From: CAWJAP01 sp963834365
Lineage (GTDB): Bacteria; Acidobacteriota; Vicinamibacteria; Vicinamibacterales; Vicinamibacteraceae
NCBI GenBank assembly: GCA_963834365.1
Contig: CAWIBS010000021.1
Location: 124,001 to 188,000, forward strand
DNA length: 64,000 bases
Direction: 5' to 3'
Below the pieces are notes generated by a model. The model ran no database searches and had not been told where the DNA came from. It saw only the letters and a program-made list of their open reading frames with translations. Of the stretch, positions 38,954 to 51,799 are shown piece after piece. Within the stretch, counting starts at the first letter, position 1. Each line of letters starts with the position of its first letter. The translations under genes and the position numbers were made by a program.

Positions 38954-39847
38954 TTACTTCGGCTCGACGAATGCGTGAAAGACGCGGACGCCGAGCTCGC
39001 GTGGGTCGCGGCTCTGGGCGGCCGGCGTGAGTGCCGGAACGAAGCTCGCCCCGGTGTCGATGTTCACTTCCACGGTGTCTCCCGTTCCAAGACTCGCGGC
39101 CGGCACGCTGATTTTGCGAATGACGGTCGCCCCTTTGGTTAGACCGAATTGATCGACCGGTTGGCCGGCGATCGAGACGGAAATCGGTTGCGGGTTCATG
39201 CCCGCGAGGTCCGGGCGCCCATCAAGATGTAAATACAGCCAGATGTCACGTTTTGGATTTCGGAACGCGAGCGTGGCGACCTTTTTCGTCCATTGCCACT
39301 CGACGCTCGGATTGTCCGACGCGACCTCGGCCGGGTGCCATCCGTCCTTGAACACGAGAAAGACGTTCTCCGACTGCGGCAGCAGCTCCAGCGTCCCCAC
39401 CGAATAGCTGCGCTGGCCGTCGTCGGTGCCGGAGAGCGGCAGACGGACGTTTCCGTCGCCGTAGAGGCCCATCCGCACTGTCGCCCGGCCCACGTAGGGA
39501 TAGATCGGCACGAACACCGTGCGCGCGTACTCGATCGTCTCGCCGGGCTTCCAGGCCGACGTGGGACGCGGCGGATCGTGATCGTCCGTCCACATCTGCT
39601 CATCGTCGGAATCGAGGAAGTGGACGAAGACCTTGTAGTTGCCCGTGAAGCGCGCGTTCGGCGCCACGACGAACCGGTAGGTGACCTCGATCGGGCTGCC
39701 GAGAGGCGCCCGGGGTCGGCTCGCGCTGAAGCTCGCGGTGGCGACGGGTGGTTCGGCGTCCCCCTTACGAGTGCAGGCGGCTCCGATCACGGCAAGGGAG
39801 ATGAGGCTGACGATCGCGAGCGCCCGTCGGCTGATTCGATTCCACAC
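38954..39847 (-). CDS. Lipoprotein of unknown function
   Basis: A GTG at 39847 begins a lipoprotein signal with lipobox IGAAC (Cys25). The 297-residue product looks like two beta-sandwich halves: an N-terminal part with PLGSPIEVTYRFVVAPNARFTGNYKVFVHFLD and FVPIYPYVGRATVRMGLYG, and a C-terminal part with NVFLVFKDGWHPAEVASDNPSVEWQWT, FRNPKRDIWLYLHLDGRPDL and GVRVFHAFVEP. I recognise no named family. It is divergent from the BMC operon with overlapping promoters, a hint of shared control only. Confidence 0.75.
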   Translation of the reverse strand: MWNRISRRALAIVSLISLAVIGAACTRKGDAEPPVATASFSASRPRAPLGSPIEVTYRFVVAPNARFTGNYKVFVHFLDSDDEQMWTDDHDPPRPTSAWKPGETIEYARTVFVPIYPYVGRATVRMGLYGDGNVRLPLSGTDDGQRSYSVGTLELLPQSENVFLVFKDGWHPAEVASDNPSVEWQWTKKVATLAFRNPKRDIWLYLHLDGRPDLAGMNPQPISVSIAGQPVDQFGLTKGATVIRKISVPAASLGTGDTVEVNIDTGASFVPALTPAAQSRDPRELGVRVFHAFVEPK

Positions 39848-39876
39848 AGTGGCAGGATCCTCCACGCAAGTCGTTG

Positions 39877-39905
39877 ATGCTAAACCGTTGTCGGGCCCTA
39901 AGCAA
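39877..39905 (-). promoter_or_regulatory. Sigma-70-type promoter of the unknown lipoprotein
   Basis: On the minus strand TTGCTT (39905-39900), 17 bases, TAGCAT (39882-39877). The start would be about 25-30 bases before the GTG at 39847. It overlaps the plus-strand BMC promoter. Confidence 0.5.
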
Positions 39906-39916
39906 TATGCTAGAGT
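39888..39916 (+). promoter_or_regulatory. Sigma-70-type promoter of the BMC operon
   Basis: TTGTCG at 39888-39893, 17-base spacer, TAGAGT at 39911-39916. It overlaps the opposite promoter by 18 bases, so RNA polymerase should not bind both at once. Confidence 0.5.
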
Positions 39917-39959
39917 GCGCGCGTTTGCACAGGACCCGACCCGGCCCTCGAGGATCACG

Positions 39960-40289
39960 ATGGCGGCAGACGCGCTCGGCATGGTCGAAACGCTGGGACT
40001 GATTGGCTCGATCGAAGCCGCGGATGCGATGGCGAAGGCAGCCAACATCGCCCTCGTCGGCAAAGAGTACATCGGCGCCGGGTACGTGACCGTGCTGGTG
40101 CGAGGTGATGTCGGCGCGGTGAAGGCCGCGACCGACGCCGGTGCGGCAGCCGCCCGCCGCGTCGGCGAGCTCGTCGCCGTGCACGTCATTCCACGGCCGC
40201 ACGCGGACGTGGAGCGAATCCTGCCACAGCCCCCCTCTCCAGCAGAACGGACCCAGACCGGCCGGGCCCAGACGGAGCGCGCATCGTAA
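39960..40289 (+). CDS. Bacterial microcompartment shell protein (BMC-H)
   Basis: Hexameric shell protein of the PduA/EutM/CcmK type. The 109-residue product starts MAADALGMVETLGLIGSIEAADAMAKAANIALVG, the single BMC domain signature. A pore loop KEYIGAGYVTVLVRGD and VGELVAVHVIPRPHADVERILP complete the fold. A Pro/Thr/Gln-rich tail of about 20 residues follows. It is first of a two-gene operon with a CoA-acylating aldehyde dehydrogenase. No BMC pentamer (EutN/CcmL) or trimer gene lies in the window, so the full shell must be encoded elsewhere or this is an orphan pair. Confidence 0.93.
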   Translation: MAADALGMVETLGLIGSIEAADAMAKAANIALVGKEYIGAGYVTVLVRGDVGAVKAATDAGAAAARRVGELVAVHVIPRPHADVERILPQPPSPAERTQTGRAQTERAS

Positions 40290-40304
40290 GGGGTACCTGA
40301 CCCC

Positions 40305-42116
40305 ATGCCCGAGGCCGCTGTCGGCACGCCCAGACCCGCCGCCCAGACCGATCGCGATCTCGCTTCCATGAAGGAGGCGCGAGACCTGGTGCGGCGCGCC
40401 AAGACGGCCCAGACGACGCTCGCCGAGCTGTCACAAGTCCAGGTCGATGCCATCGTTGACGCGATGGCGGCGGCGGCGACGGCTCAGGCAACCGCCCTCG
40501 CGACGCTGGCCGTCAGCGAGACAGGCTTCGGGGTCATCGCCGACAAGGTCCGCAAGAACCTCTTCGCGTCGGAGACGGTGCATCGCTTCATCCAGCCGAT
40601 GAAGACGGTCGGCGTCATCCGTCGTCTCGAAGAGCGGCGCGTCATCGAGATCGCCGAACCCTTCGGCGTCGTCGCCGCCATCGTGCCGACGACGAATCCC
40701 ACATCCACGGCAATCTACAAGATCCTGATCGCCATCAAGGCGCGCTGCGCGATCGTCATCAGTCCGCACCCGTCGGCGATTCGCTGCATCAGTCAGGTCG
40801 TGACGATCATGGAGCCCGCGGCGCGGGCGGCCGGATTGCCCGACGGTGCCATTGCGTGCATGCAGACCGTGACGCTCGAAGGAACGCAGGAGCTGATGAA
40901 GCAGCGCGACGTCGCGGTCATTCTCGCGACTGGCGGCATGGGGCTCGTACGGGCCGCGTACAGCGCCGGCAAGCCCGCCTACGGTGTCGGGCCCGGCAAC
41001 GCGCCCGCCTACATCGAGCAGACGGCCGACCTGCCCAAGGCCGTCCGCGACATCATCACGGGCAAGACGTTCGACAACGGCCTCCTGTGCTCGTCGGAGA
41101 ACTCGGTGGTCGTGGACGCGCCGATCGCCGACGCGGTCCGGAGCGAGTTCGTGCGCCAGGGCGGCTACTTCCTGGCCCCGGCGGAAGCCGATGCCCTCGC
41201 GAAGGTTCTGGTGACGGCGCAGCGATTGCCGAATCCGGCGCTGGTCGGGCGTCCGGCGATCGAGGTCGCCGCCAAGGCGGGGATCACCGTGCCACCCTCG
41301 ACGCGGGTGCTCATTGCGCCCCTCGACGGTGTGGGCAGGGACTATCCCCTGTCGATCGAGAAGCTCTGCCCCGTCCTGTCCTTCTATGTGGTGCGGGACT
41401 GGAAGGAAGGCTGCGAGCGGTGCAAGCAGATCCTCCGGTATGGCGGCATGGGACACACCATGTCGATCCACTCCCGGAACGACGAGATCGTGCTCGAGTT
41501 CGGGCTCCACAAGCCGGCCTACCGGATTGTCGTCAACACGCCGACGACGCTCGGATCGATTGGCCTGACGACGGGCCTCGACCCGGCCATGACCCTCGGC
41601 TGCGGAGGGTTTGGGGGAAACATCACGTCGGACAACATCTCGCCCGTGCACCTGCTGAACATCAAGCGCCTTGCCTACGAGACGCAGCCGGCGCCGGCGT
41701 CGGCGCCTGTTGCAACCGGTCCGTTGGCCGTCGCACTGCCAGGTCCTTCATCAGGAACGGGTGTCTCGCGAGAGACGCTCCGGGCGCGGGTTGACGCCTT
41801 TCTGGAGTCCAGAGGGCTGCGTTCGGACGTCGCCGTCACGCCCGGGGTCCCGACTCCGCAGCGGGAACCAGTCGTGGTTTCGGGTAGCACGTCGGCGCCG
41901 GCGGCTGGCGAACCCCTCCTGGATGGTCCCGCACTGGGTGGCGGAGACACGTCTCCGACCGGGGAGCCGGTGGCCTTCGTCTGTGAGGATGATGTGCGGC
42001 GTGCAGTTTCGGGTGGCAGGCGGATATCTGTCGGGAGACGGACTATCGTCACTCCTTCTGCCAGAGATCTTGGCGAGGCGCATCGGGTTTTCGTTGAGGT
42101 GGAACACAAGAAGTAG
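40305..42116 (+). CDS. CoA-acylating aldehyde dehydrogenase, BMC-associated, with two C-terminal modules
   Basis: Oxidises an aldehyde to acyl-CoA inside a microcompartment (EutE/PduP type). Residues about 20-465 are the enzyme: GVVAAIVPTTNPTSTAIYK, GPGNAPAYIEQTADL and the nucleophile Cys262 in NGLLCSSENSVVV. After YETQ come a Pro/Ala linker, a short amphipathic helix (SRETLRARVDAFLESRGL, about 488-505) like an encapsulation peptide, a second linker, and a small module (VAFVCEDDVRRAVSGGRR, then TIVTPSARDLGEAHRVFV, about 560-603). The family is usually 460-500 residues, so about 120 are added. It follows the BMC-H gene by 15 bases. Confidence 0.92.
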   Translation: MPEAAVGTPRPAAQTDRDLASMKEARDLVRRAKTAQTTLAELSQVQVDAIVDAMAAAATAQATALATLAVSETGFGVIADKVRKNLFASETVHRFIQPMKTVGVIRRLEERRVIEIAEPFGVVAAIVPTTNPTSTAIYKILIAIKARCAIVISPHPSAIRCISQVVTIMEPAARAAGLPDGAIACMQTVTLEGTQELMKQRDVAVILATGGMGLVRAAYSAGKPAYGVGPGNAPAYIEQTADLPKAVRDIITGKTFDNGLLCSSENSVVVDAPIADAVRSEFVRQGGYFLAPAEADALAKVLVTAQRLPNPALVGRPAIEVAAKAGITVPPSTRVLIAPLDGVGRDYPLSIEKLCPVLSFYVVRDWKEGCERCKQILRYGGMGHTMSIHSRNDEIVLEFGLHKPAYRIVVNTPTTLGSIGLTTGLDPAMTLGCGGFGGNITSDNISPVHLLNIKRLAYETQPAPASAPVATGPLAVALPGPSSGTGVSRETLRARVDAFLESRGLRSDVAVTPGVPTPQREPVVVSGSTSAPAAGEPLLDGPALGGGDTSPTGEPVAFVCEDDVRRAVSGGRRISVGRRTIVTPSARDLGEAHRVFVEVEHKK

Positions 42117-42423
42117 CCGATTTTCGAAGAGGTTGCGCGATCGCCAGTTCCTGGCATTGATCGTGCGTGCGATCGTGGGTTGCGAGCGAGCAATCGTGGG
42201 TTGACTGTCGGCCGTTAGTACATCTGCCGATTAGGTTTAGAGATTGACGTCGGTTTCAGCCGAGTGGTAGGCTCTCGGACCGTTGCCGGGTGGCGACGGG
42301 TCCTCAGCCTCCCAAGTTCTTCAATCGAACCCGGTTCTTCGGCACCACGTGCCGAGGACCACACATTCCAGCGTGTCGGCGCACTGACAGTGATCGTGCG
42401 TCCCGCTGCGGGGGAGAGAAAGC
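42117..42423. other. Intergenic region with short direct repeat and promoter
   Basis: No gene is seen. ATCGTGGGTTG occurs twice (about 42173 and 42194) just after the aldehyde dehydrogenase. No convincing terminator is present. The only other signal is the mltD promoter at 42244-42273. Confidence 0.5.
42244..42273 (+). promoter_or_regulatory. Sigma-70-type promoter of mltD
   Basis: TTGACG at 42244-42249, 18-base spacer, TAGGCT at 42268-42273. This leaves a leader of about 145 bases before the ATG at 42424, preceded by GGGGGAGAG. Confidence 0.5.
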
Positions 42424-44146
42424 ATGCGAGTGTCCCGTGCCTTGCCATCGATGGCCCTCTGCCTAGGCCTCCTGGCCTCGGCCTGCAGCCGCCATCCCGC
42501 GCCGCAAGTCACGGCGACGCCGCCCCCGCCCCCGAAGGCGGCACCGGTCGCCAAACCGCCGGCTCAGGCTCCCGCCGACCCCGTCGCCGCACTGCTCGCC
42601 ACCTCCGAACGACACTTCCAGGCCGGTCAGCGCGAGCTGGAGCAGGGCCACCTGGAGCGCGCCCGTATCGAGTTCGACAAGGCCGTCACCGTCCTCCTCG
42701 AGTCGCCGTACGGCGCCCGCACGGACGCCCGGATCCGCGATCATTTCGATCGGCTCGTCGATCGGATCAGCGCCCGCGAAGCCACCGCCCTGACCGAGGG
42801 TGATGGCTTCAGCGAAAAGCCCACCGAGCCGGCCTCGATCGACGAACTGCTCGCGATTGCCACCTTCCAGCCCCCGGTCGCGGCGGCGCCCGGGACCTCC
42901 GCGGTGGTCAAGGCCGACTTGCGCGCGACGACCCACGACGTGCCAATCCCCGAGAACGATCGGGTCCTCGCGTATATCGAGCTGTTCCAGGGACGGTTGC
43001 GATCGCACATCCAGACAGGCCTCGAGCGAGGGGCGCAGTATCTCCCGATGATCCTGGATGTGTTCCGGGCGGAGGGCCTTCCGCTCGACCTCGCCTACAT
43101 TCCGCTGATCGAGAGCGCATTCAAGCCGGCCGCGCTGTCGCGCGCCAAGGCGAAGGGCGTCTGGCAGTTCATGAAGGGCACCGGGCTCGAGCATGGGCTG
43201 ACGACCAACTGGTTCATCGACGAGCGGTCCGACCCGGAGAAGGCAACGGTGGCCGCCGCGCGCTACCTCAAGTCGCTCCACCGCATGTTCGGGGACTGGC
43301 ATCTGGCGCTCGCCTCCTACAACGGCGGGCCGGGGCGGGTGCAACGCGCGATGAAGCGCTCGGGGATCGAGGATTTCTGGAGCCTGGCGGAGTCCAGCCG
43401 ACACCTCCCCCGCGAGACCCGCGAGTACGTGCCGATGATCCTCGCCGCGATGGTCATCGCGCGAAATCCCACGCAATACGGCTTCGAGCCCGGCTCGGAT
43501 GCGGCCTTGGCCTACGACCGCGTGCGCCTCACCAAGGCCATCGACCTGCGTCGCGTCGCTGAATGGACCGGCTCCTCGATCGAGCAGATTCAAGCGCTGA
43601 ATCCCGAGCTTCGCCGCTGGACGACGCCGTTGCGTCAGCCGGGCTACGAGGTCAAAGTGCCGGCGGGCACGCGGCGACTCCTTGAAGGCGCGAATGGCGT
43701 CCGCGGCCACGAGCGAGTTCGCGGCGCTCAACTGGTATCGCGTCAAGCGCGGCGAATCGCTCGCCACGATCGCGCGCAAGCTGCGCGTCAGCCGGACCGA
43801 CCTGGCCGAAGCCAACGGGCTGTCCGCACGGTCCCGGGTGAACTCCGGCCAGGAGCTCATCATCCCGCGCGCACCCACCGCCCTGCTCGCCTCCCGCGTC
43901 GACACCGGGCCGGCCGTCGTCGCCCGGACGGCGAGCGCGAGCGCCTCGGCATCCGCGGACACGGGGCTCGACGATGCGCGCGTGGTCTACCGCGTGAAAC
44001 GCGGCGACACGCTGTCCTCGATCGCCCGTGTGTTCGATACCACGGTTGCGGCTATCAAGTCATCGAACCGGCTGCGCTCGAATCGCATCACGCCGGGTGA
44101 CAGACTGACGATCCAGACTCGCAACGCCAGCCGCTCGGCGCAGTAG
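42424..44146 (+). CDS. mltD: Membrane-bound lytic transglycosylase D with LysM repeats (apparent frameshift)
   Basis: Outer-membrane lipoprotein that cleaves peptidoglycan glycan strands. The lipobox is LASAC (Cys21). A Pro-rich linker and a helical segment precede the SLT domain: LPLDLAYIPLIESAFKPAALSRAKAKGVWQFMKGTG holds the catalytic Glu, and LALASYNGGPGRVQRAMK and RETREYVPMILAAMVIA are MltD-type. The frame breaks near 43692. The next frame gives two LysM domains (NWYRVKRGESLATIARKLRVS; VVYRVKRGDTLSSIARVFDTT). Corrected length is about 573. Confidence 0.92.
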
Positions 44147-44172
44147 CGGGCACCCCGCCGGTTCCTGCCAGC

Positions 44173-44194
44173 CCCCGAGGCTGAAGCCTCGGGG
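44173..44194. repeat. REP-like palindrome, TGAA loop
   Basis: A perfect 9-bp stem (CCCCGAGGC with its complement) around the loop TGAA, followed by CTACGA. It shares loop and downstream CTAC/CTGC with the elements at 51763 and 54832, while the stem bases differ. Confidence 0.65.
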
Positions 44195-44399
44195 CTACGA
44201 ACACCTCGGACCATTCCCAGACTCAGGGACGGGGCGCGCGTCCCGGGCAGACGATCGACGCCGATCGCGTCGCAATTCCCGCCGAACCCACACGACCGGC
44301 GCGCTGGAGATCCTGCGACCGGATCTGATTCACCAGGCTCTCGTGCCGGGCTTTCCCGCGCCGGGCCTGGTGGTCTCGCGTCTTGCAACGGTCGTCGCC

Positions 44400-45913
44400 G
44401 TGCTCGCGCAGCTGCGCACCGCGTCCCTGGTCGGCATCGAGGCCACGATCGTTCTCGTCGAGGTCGATGTCTCGTTCGGCATGCCCACGCTCACGCTGGT
44501 CGGGCTGCCCGACGCCAGCGTGCGCGAAAGCCGCGATCGGGTCAGGACCGCGATTCGCAACTCGGGGTTCGACTATCCCGCGCATCGCGTCACCGTCAAC
44601 CTTGCCCCGGCCGACCTGCGCAAGGCGGGGTCGGCCTACGATCTGCCGATCGCGGTGGGCGTGCTCGCCGCGACCGGACGGCTCTCGCGGCGCATCCTGG
44701 ACGATGTGCTGATTCTGGGCGAGCTGTCGCTCGACGGCACCATCCAGCCGACGCGGGGCGTCCTGCCGGCCGTCGTGGCGGCGCGCGGGGCGGGGCTGCG
44801 GCGCATCCTGCTGCCGCGCGGCAATGCGTCCGAGGCCGCGATCGTTCCTGACGCCGCCGTCCTCGGGGCCGAGACGCTGGCCGAGGCCGTCGCCATCCTC
44901 GAGGATCCGTCGGTCTGCACGTCCCTCGATCGATGACGGTGGGCATCGGCGGCGACGCCGCAACGACGCGCCCGATCTGGCGGACGTCCGCGGTCAAACG
45001 CTCGCCAGGCGCGCTGTGGAGATCGCCGCCGCAGGCTCGCCATCATCTCCTCTTGTGCGGCCCGCCCGGCTGCGGCAAGACCATGCTGGCGCGCCGGCTG
45101 CCTGGGTTGCTGCCGCCGATGGACCTCGACGCCGCGCTGGAGGTGACGTCCATCCACTCCGTGGCCGGCCTGCTCGAACCGGGATGCGGGCTGGTGATGG
45201 ACCGCCCGTTCAGGGCGCCGCATCACACGACCTCGGAGGTGGCTCTGGTGGGCGGCGGCTCGCTCCCCCGGCCTGGCGAGATCAGCCTGGCGCACCACGG
45301 CGTGCTGTTTCTCGACGAACTGCCAGAGTTCAGCCGGCGCGCGCTCGAAGTCCTGCGTCAACCAATCGAGGAAGGCCGGGTCACCATCGCCCGGGCGGCA
45401 CGGACCGCGCACTTCCCTGCCCGGTTCCAGCTGGTCGCGGCGATGAACCCGTGCCCCTGCGGGCAGCTTGGCAATCCACGGCGCGAGTGCCGTTGCACAC
45501 CAATGCAGGTCCGGCAGTACGCCGGCCGCATCTCCGGTCCCCTTCGCGATCGGATCGACCTCGTCGCCGACCTGCTCCCGGTTCCTCTCGGCGCGATTGC
45601 GGACGAGCCCGTCGAGTCCAGCGTCATCGTCGGCGCACGGGTCCAGGCGGCGCGTCAGCGGCAGGCCCGTCGGGCCACCGATGATGGTGGGGAGAACGCG
45701 GGGTCGCTGGAAGGACGCACCCTTCGCCACCGGCGTCGGCTCGAGCCGGATGTGGGGGCGCTACTCGCGCGGGCAGCCGAGCAACTCGGTCTGAGTGCTC
45801 GAGCCCACGATCGAGTGCTCCGGGTCGCCCGGACGATCGCGGATCTCGCTGGCGAGGAATCGCTGACGCAGGCGCATGTGGCTGAGGCTCTGCAGTTTAG
45901 AGGAAGCAGCTGA
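44400..45913 (+). CDS. comM: Mg-chelatase-like AAA+ protein ComM (two apparent frameshifts)
   Basis: Branch-migration helicase that aids recombination of incoming DNA. The N-terminal ChlI-like domain has TASLVGIEATIVLVEVDVSFGMPTLTLVGLPDASVRESRDRVR. After breaks near 44934 and 45029 the core continues DLADVRGQTLARRAVEIAAAG and HHLLLCGPPGCGKTMLARRLPGLLPP (Walker A). Then come FRAPHHTTSEVALVGGG, HHGVLFLDELPEF (Walker B) and the zinc-like CPCGQLGNPRRECRCTP. Corrected length is about 504, normal. The GTG at 44400 fits family starts; an in-frame GTG/ATG at 44343 is an alternative. Confidence 0.9.
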
Positions 45914-46029
45914 CGCCGGGTTCGCGTTCGACTGCGCCAACTCTGCAGTGGCTCGAAATTGCCTGCTTGCGAGTCCCAGGGGTGTGGTACAGTCCAAGGC
46001 TTCGCGCGGTCGGTCCACGCGCGTCCTTC

Positions 46030-46939
46030 ATGTTGTCGTCGAGCTATACCGTCGTTGTCGCCAACCGGGCGAGCGGGGTCGTGCACCGCTTCACAGTCGG
46101 CGCTCCGGCCAGGGCTGGCGCTGGTGCTGTTGGCCTTTACTCTGCCGGTCCTGATTGGTCTGGGTGCACGCTGGAGCGCGACTTCAGAGCTCGCGTTCCT
46201 GCGTCAGGCCAATGCCGAGCTTCGCGACGAGAACCGGAGCTTCCGCGCCGCGACGGGAGAGCTCACCGGGCAGATCGGCGAGCTCCAGACCGTCATCACC
46301 GATTTGAACGAGCAGGAGCAGTTCGATCCCGCGACCCGCATCGCGATGTCGAAGCTGCCCGCCCTCGTGCGCAGCCAGGCTCGGGGCGGAACCGATCGCG
46401 AACAGACACGCGCGCTGTTCGCGTCGGCCATGCGATCGCCGGACGACACGTTCGGCATCCTGAAAGGCATGCTCGGATCGCTCGAGCGGCAGCTGAGCGT
46501 CGTGCGCGTCGACGTCGAACGGCGTGCGGAGGTCGCGAGCGCCACGCCCTCGATCTGGCCGGCGCTCGGCTGGCTGACGTCCGGCTTCGGCTTTCGCCCC
46601 GATCCCTTTACCGGCCGTCCCTCTACGCATCTCGGCCTCGACATCTCGGCGACACGCGGGGATCCGGTTCGGGCCACCGCCCAGGGCACGGTGGACTCGG
46701 CCGAGTGGGCTGGCGAGTATGGCAACCTCGTCGTCCTCTCGCACGCCTTCGGGTTGAAGACACGCTACGCGCACCTGTCGAAAGTCGTCGTCACCAGGGG
46801 CGCCACCGTGCAGCGCGGCGACATCGTCGGCTACGTGGGCTCAACCGGTCGCGCCACCAGCGCCCACCTCCACTACGAAGTCTGGGCCGACGGCCGGCCG
46901 GTCAATCCGATCCGGCTGCTCGTCGGCAAGGGCCAATAA
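46030..46939 (+). CDS. M23-family peptidase, membrane-anchored (apparent frameshift)
   Basis: LytM-type endopeptidase or activator acting on peptidoglycan cross-links. The ATG at 46030 (MLSSSYTVVVANRASGVVHRFTV) leads, after one extra base near 46100, into a membrane helix (PGLALVLLAFTLPVLIGLGA) and a coiled coil (LRQANAELRDENRSFRAATGELTGQI). The M23 domain has TSGFGFRPDPFTGRPSTHLGLDIS and SAHLHYEVWADGRPVNP, with the zinc His and Asp and the HxH in place. About 302 residues. It precedes secA but has its own promoter-like region. Confidence 0.88.
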
Positions 46940-47001
46940 GGCCCCGCGCGCCGCGGCCCTCGGACCGACGTCCGAATTCGACCAGCCTTCGAGCGGACGC
47001 C

Positions 47002-47031
47002 TTGCACCTGCCTGACCGAGCCCTGTACAAT
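47002..47031 (+). promoter_or_regulatory. Sigma-70-type promoter of secA
   Basis: TTGCAC at 47002-47007, 18-base spacer, TACAAT at 47026-47031; secA starts at 47076. Confidence 0.55.
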
Positions 47032-47075
47032 CGCTGGATTCGTCAGCTCCCGGCCGGGCTGACAGGTTCCCAGCC

Positions 47076-50147
<3,072 letters not shown>

Positions 50148-50173
50148 CCGTCCACCTTTTTCGTGTCTTGTCC

Positions 50174-50199
50174 AAGGCCGACGCGTGTCGGCCTTTTTT
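50174..50199 (+). terminator. Rho-independent terminator of secA
   Basis: A perfect 9-bp stem (AAGGCCGAC at 50174-50182 with its complement at 50187-50195), loop GCGT, then a run of T to 50199. It lies between the secA stop and the guaB start. Confidence 0.9.
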
Positions 50200-50207
50200 G
50201 TACCGCC

Positions 50208-51748
50208 ATGTCTTCATCCACTGACATCCTGGCCGGTCCCCTCGGCGCCGCGCTCGACGTCGAGCGCGGCCTGTCCACGGCGCTGACCTTCGACGACGTG
50301 CTGCTCGTGCCGCAGCACTCGCGCGTGCTCCCGAGCCAGGTCGACGTGACGACGCGGCTGACGCGCCGCATCCGCCTCAACGTCCCGCTCGCCAGCGCCG
50401 CGATGGACACGGTGACGGAGTCGTCGCTCGCCATCGCCATGGCCCAGCATGGCGCGATCGGCGTCATTCACAAGAACCTGAGCATCGAGGAACAGGCGAC
50501 CGAGGTCGATCGCGTCAAGCGGTCCGAGAGCGGGATGATCGTCAATCCGATCACCCTGTCTCCGGAGCACCGCATCTACGAAGCGCTGGACTTGATGCGC
50601 AAGTACCGCATCTCCGGCGTGCCGATCACCGAGGGCGGACGCAAGGAAGGCCGGCTGGTCGGCATCCTCACCAACCGGGACCTGCGCTTCGAGAGCAATG
50701 TCGAGCGGCCGATCGCCGACATCATGACGAAGGAGCACCTCATCACCGTTCCGGTCGGCACGACCCTGGACGAGGCGCACCACATCCTGCACCGCCACAA
50801 GGTCGAGAAGTTGCTGGTGGTGGACGGCGACTACCGCCTGAAGGGGCTCATCACCGTCAAGGACATCCAGAAGGCGATGAAGTATCCCAGCGCCTGCAAG
50901 GATGAACTCGGTCGACTGCGCGTCGGCGCCGCGATCGGCATCGCCAAGGATACGCTCGACCGCGCCGCCGCGCTCGTCGCCGCACACGTGGACGTGCTCG
51001 TGATCGACACCGCGCACGGCCACGCGCAGGGTGTGCTCGACGTCGTCCAGCACGTGCGGCGTACGTTCTCCGGCATCGACCTGATTGCCGGCAACGTCGC
51101 CACCGGCGAGGCGACCAAGGCGCTCATCGGCCTCGGGGTCGATGCGGTGAAGGTGGGCATCGGCGCGGGATCGATCTGCACGACGAGGATCATCGCCGGC
51201 ATCGGGGTCCCGATGATCTCGGCGATCGCCGAGTGCGCGCGGGCCGCCGCCGGCGACGACGTGCCGATCATCGCCGACGGCGGGATCCGCTATTCCGGCG
51301 ACATCACCAAGGCCATCGCCGTCGGCGCCAGCTCGGTGATGATCGGCAGCCTGTTTGCCGGTGTGGACGAGAGCCCCGGCGAGGTCATCCTGTATCAAGG
51401 GCGGTCGTTCAAGGAATACGCGGCATGGGCTCGATCGGCGCCATGCGCAAGGGCAGCCGCGATCGCTACTTCCAGGACGAGTTCGACCTGCCCAATGGCG
51501 GCGATGGCAGCGACAAGCTCGTGCCGGAGGGTATCGAGGGCCGCGTGCCGCACAAGGGCAGCCTGGCGACAATGATCCACCAGCTGGTCGGCGGCCTGCG
51601 CGCCGGGATGGGCTACTGCGGGTGCGGATCGATCCGCGGCCTGCAGACCGACGCGCGACTCGTCCGCGTCACGCCCGCCGGTGTGCGCGAGAGCCACGTC
51701 CACGACGTGGTGATCACCAAAGAGGCGCCCAACTACAGGGCGCAGTAG
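50208..51748 (+). CDS. guaB: Inosine-5'-monophosphate dehydrogenase (apparent frameshift)
   Basis: Rate-limiting NAD-dependent step to GMP. Starts MSSSTDILAG; the TIM barrel opens with ALTFDDVLLVPQHSRVLPSQVD. Two CBS domains are inserted (about 100-225). The catalytic loop is GIGAGSICTTRIIAGIGVP, then IIADGGIRYSGDITKAIAVGASSVMIG. Near 51419 one base is missing. The next frame gives GMGSIGAMRKGSRDRYFQDE and GGLRAGMGYCGCGSI to the stop. Corrected length is about 513. IMPDH is normally essential or near-essential, so this break is probably a sequence error. Confidence 0.95.
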
Positions 51749-51762
51749 TCCGACGTGATCGT

Positions 51763-51784
51763 CCCCGACGCTGAAGCGTCGGGG
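51763..51784. repeat. REP-like palindrome, TGAA loop
   Basis: A perfect 9-bp stem (CCCCGACGC with its complement) and TGAA loop, followed by CTGCGG. It differs from the copy at 44173 by one compensated base pair. It lies between convergent guaB and tsaE. Confidence 0.65.
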
Positions 51785-51799
51785 CTGCGGGTTTCGCCG

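Noticed and set aside
39681..39960. In-frame upstream extension of the BMC-H gene
   Set aside because: The extra codons oppose the lipoprotein gene and precede the promoter. The BMC domain begins right after the ATG at 39960.
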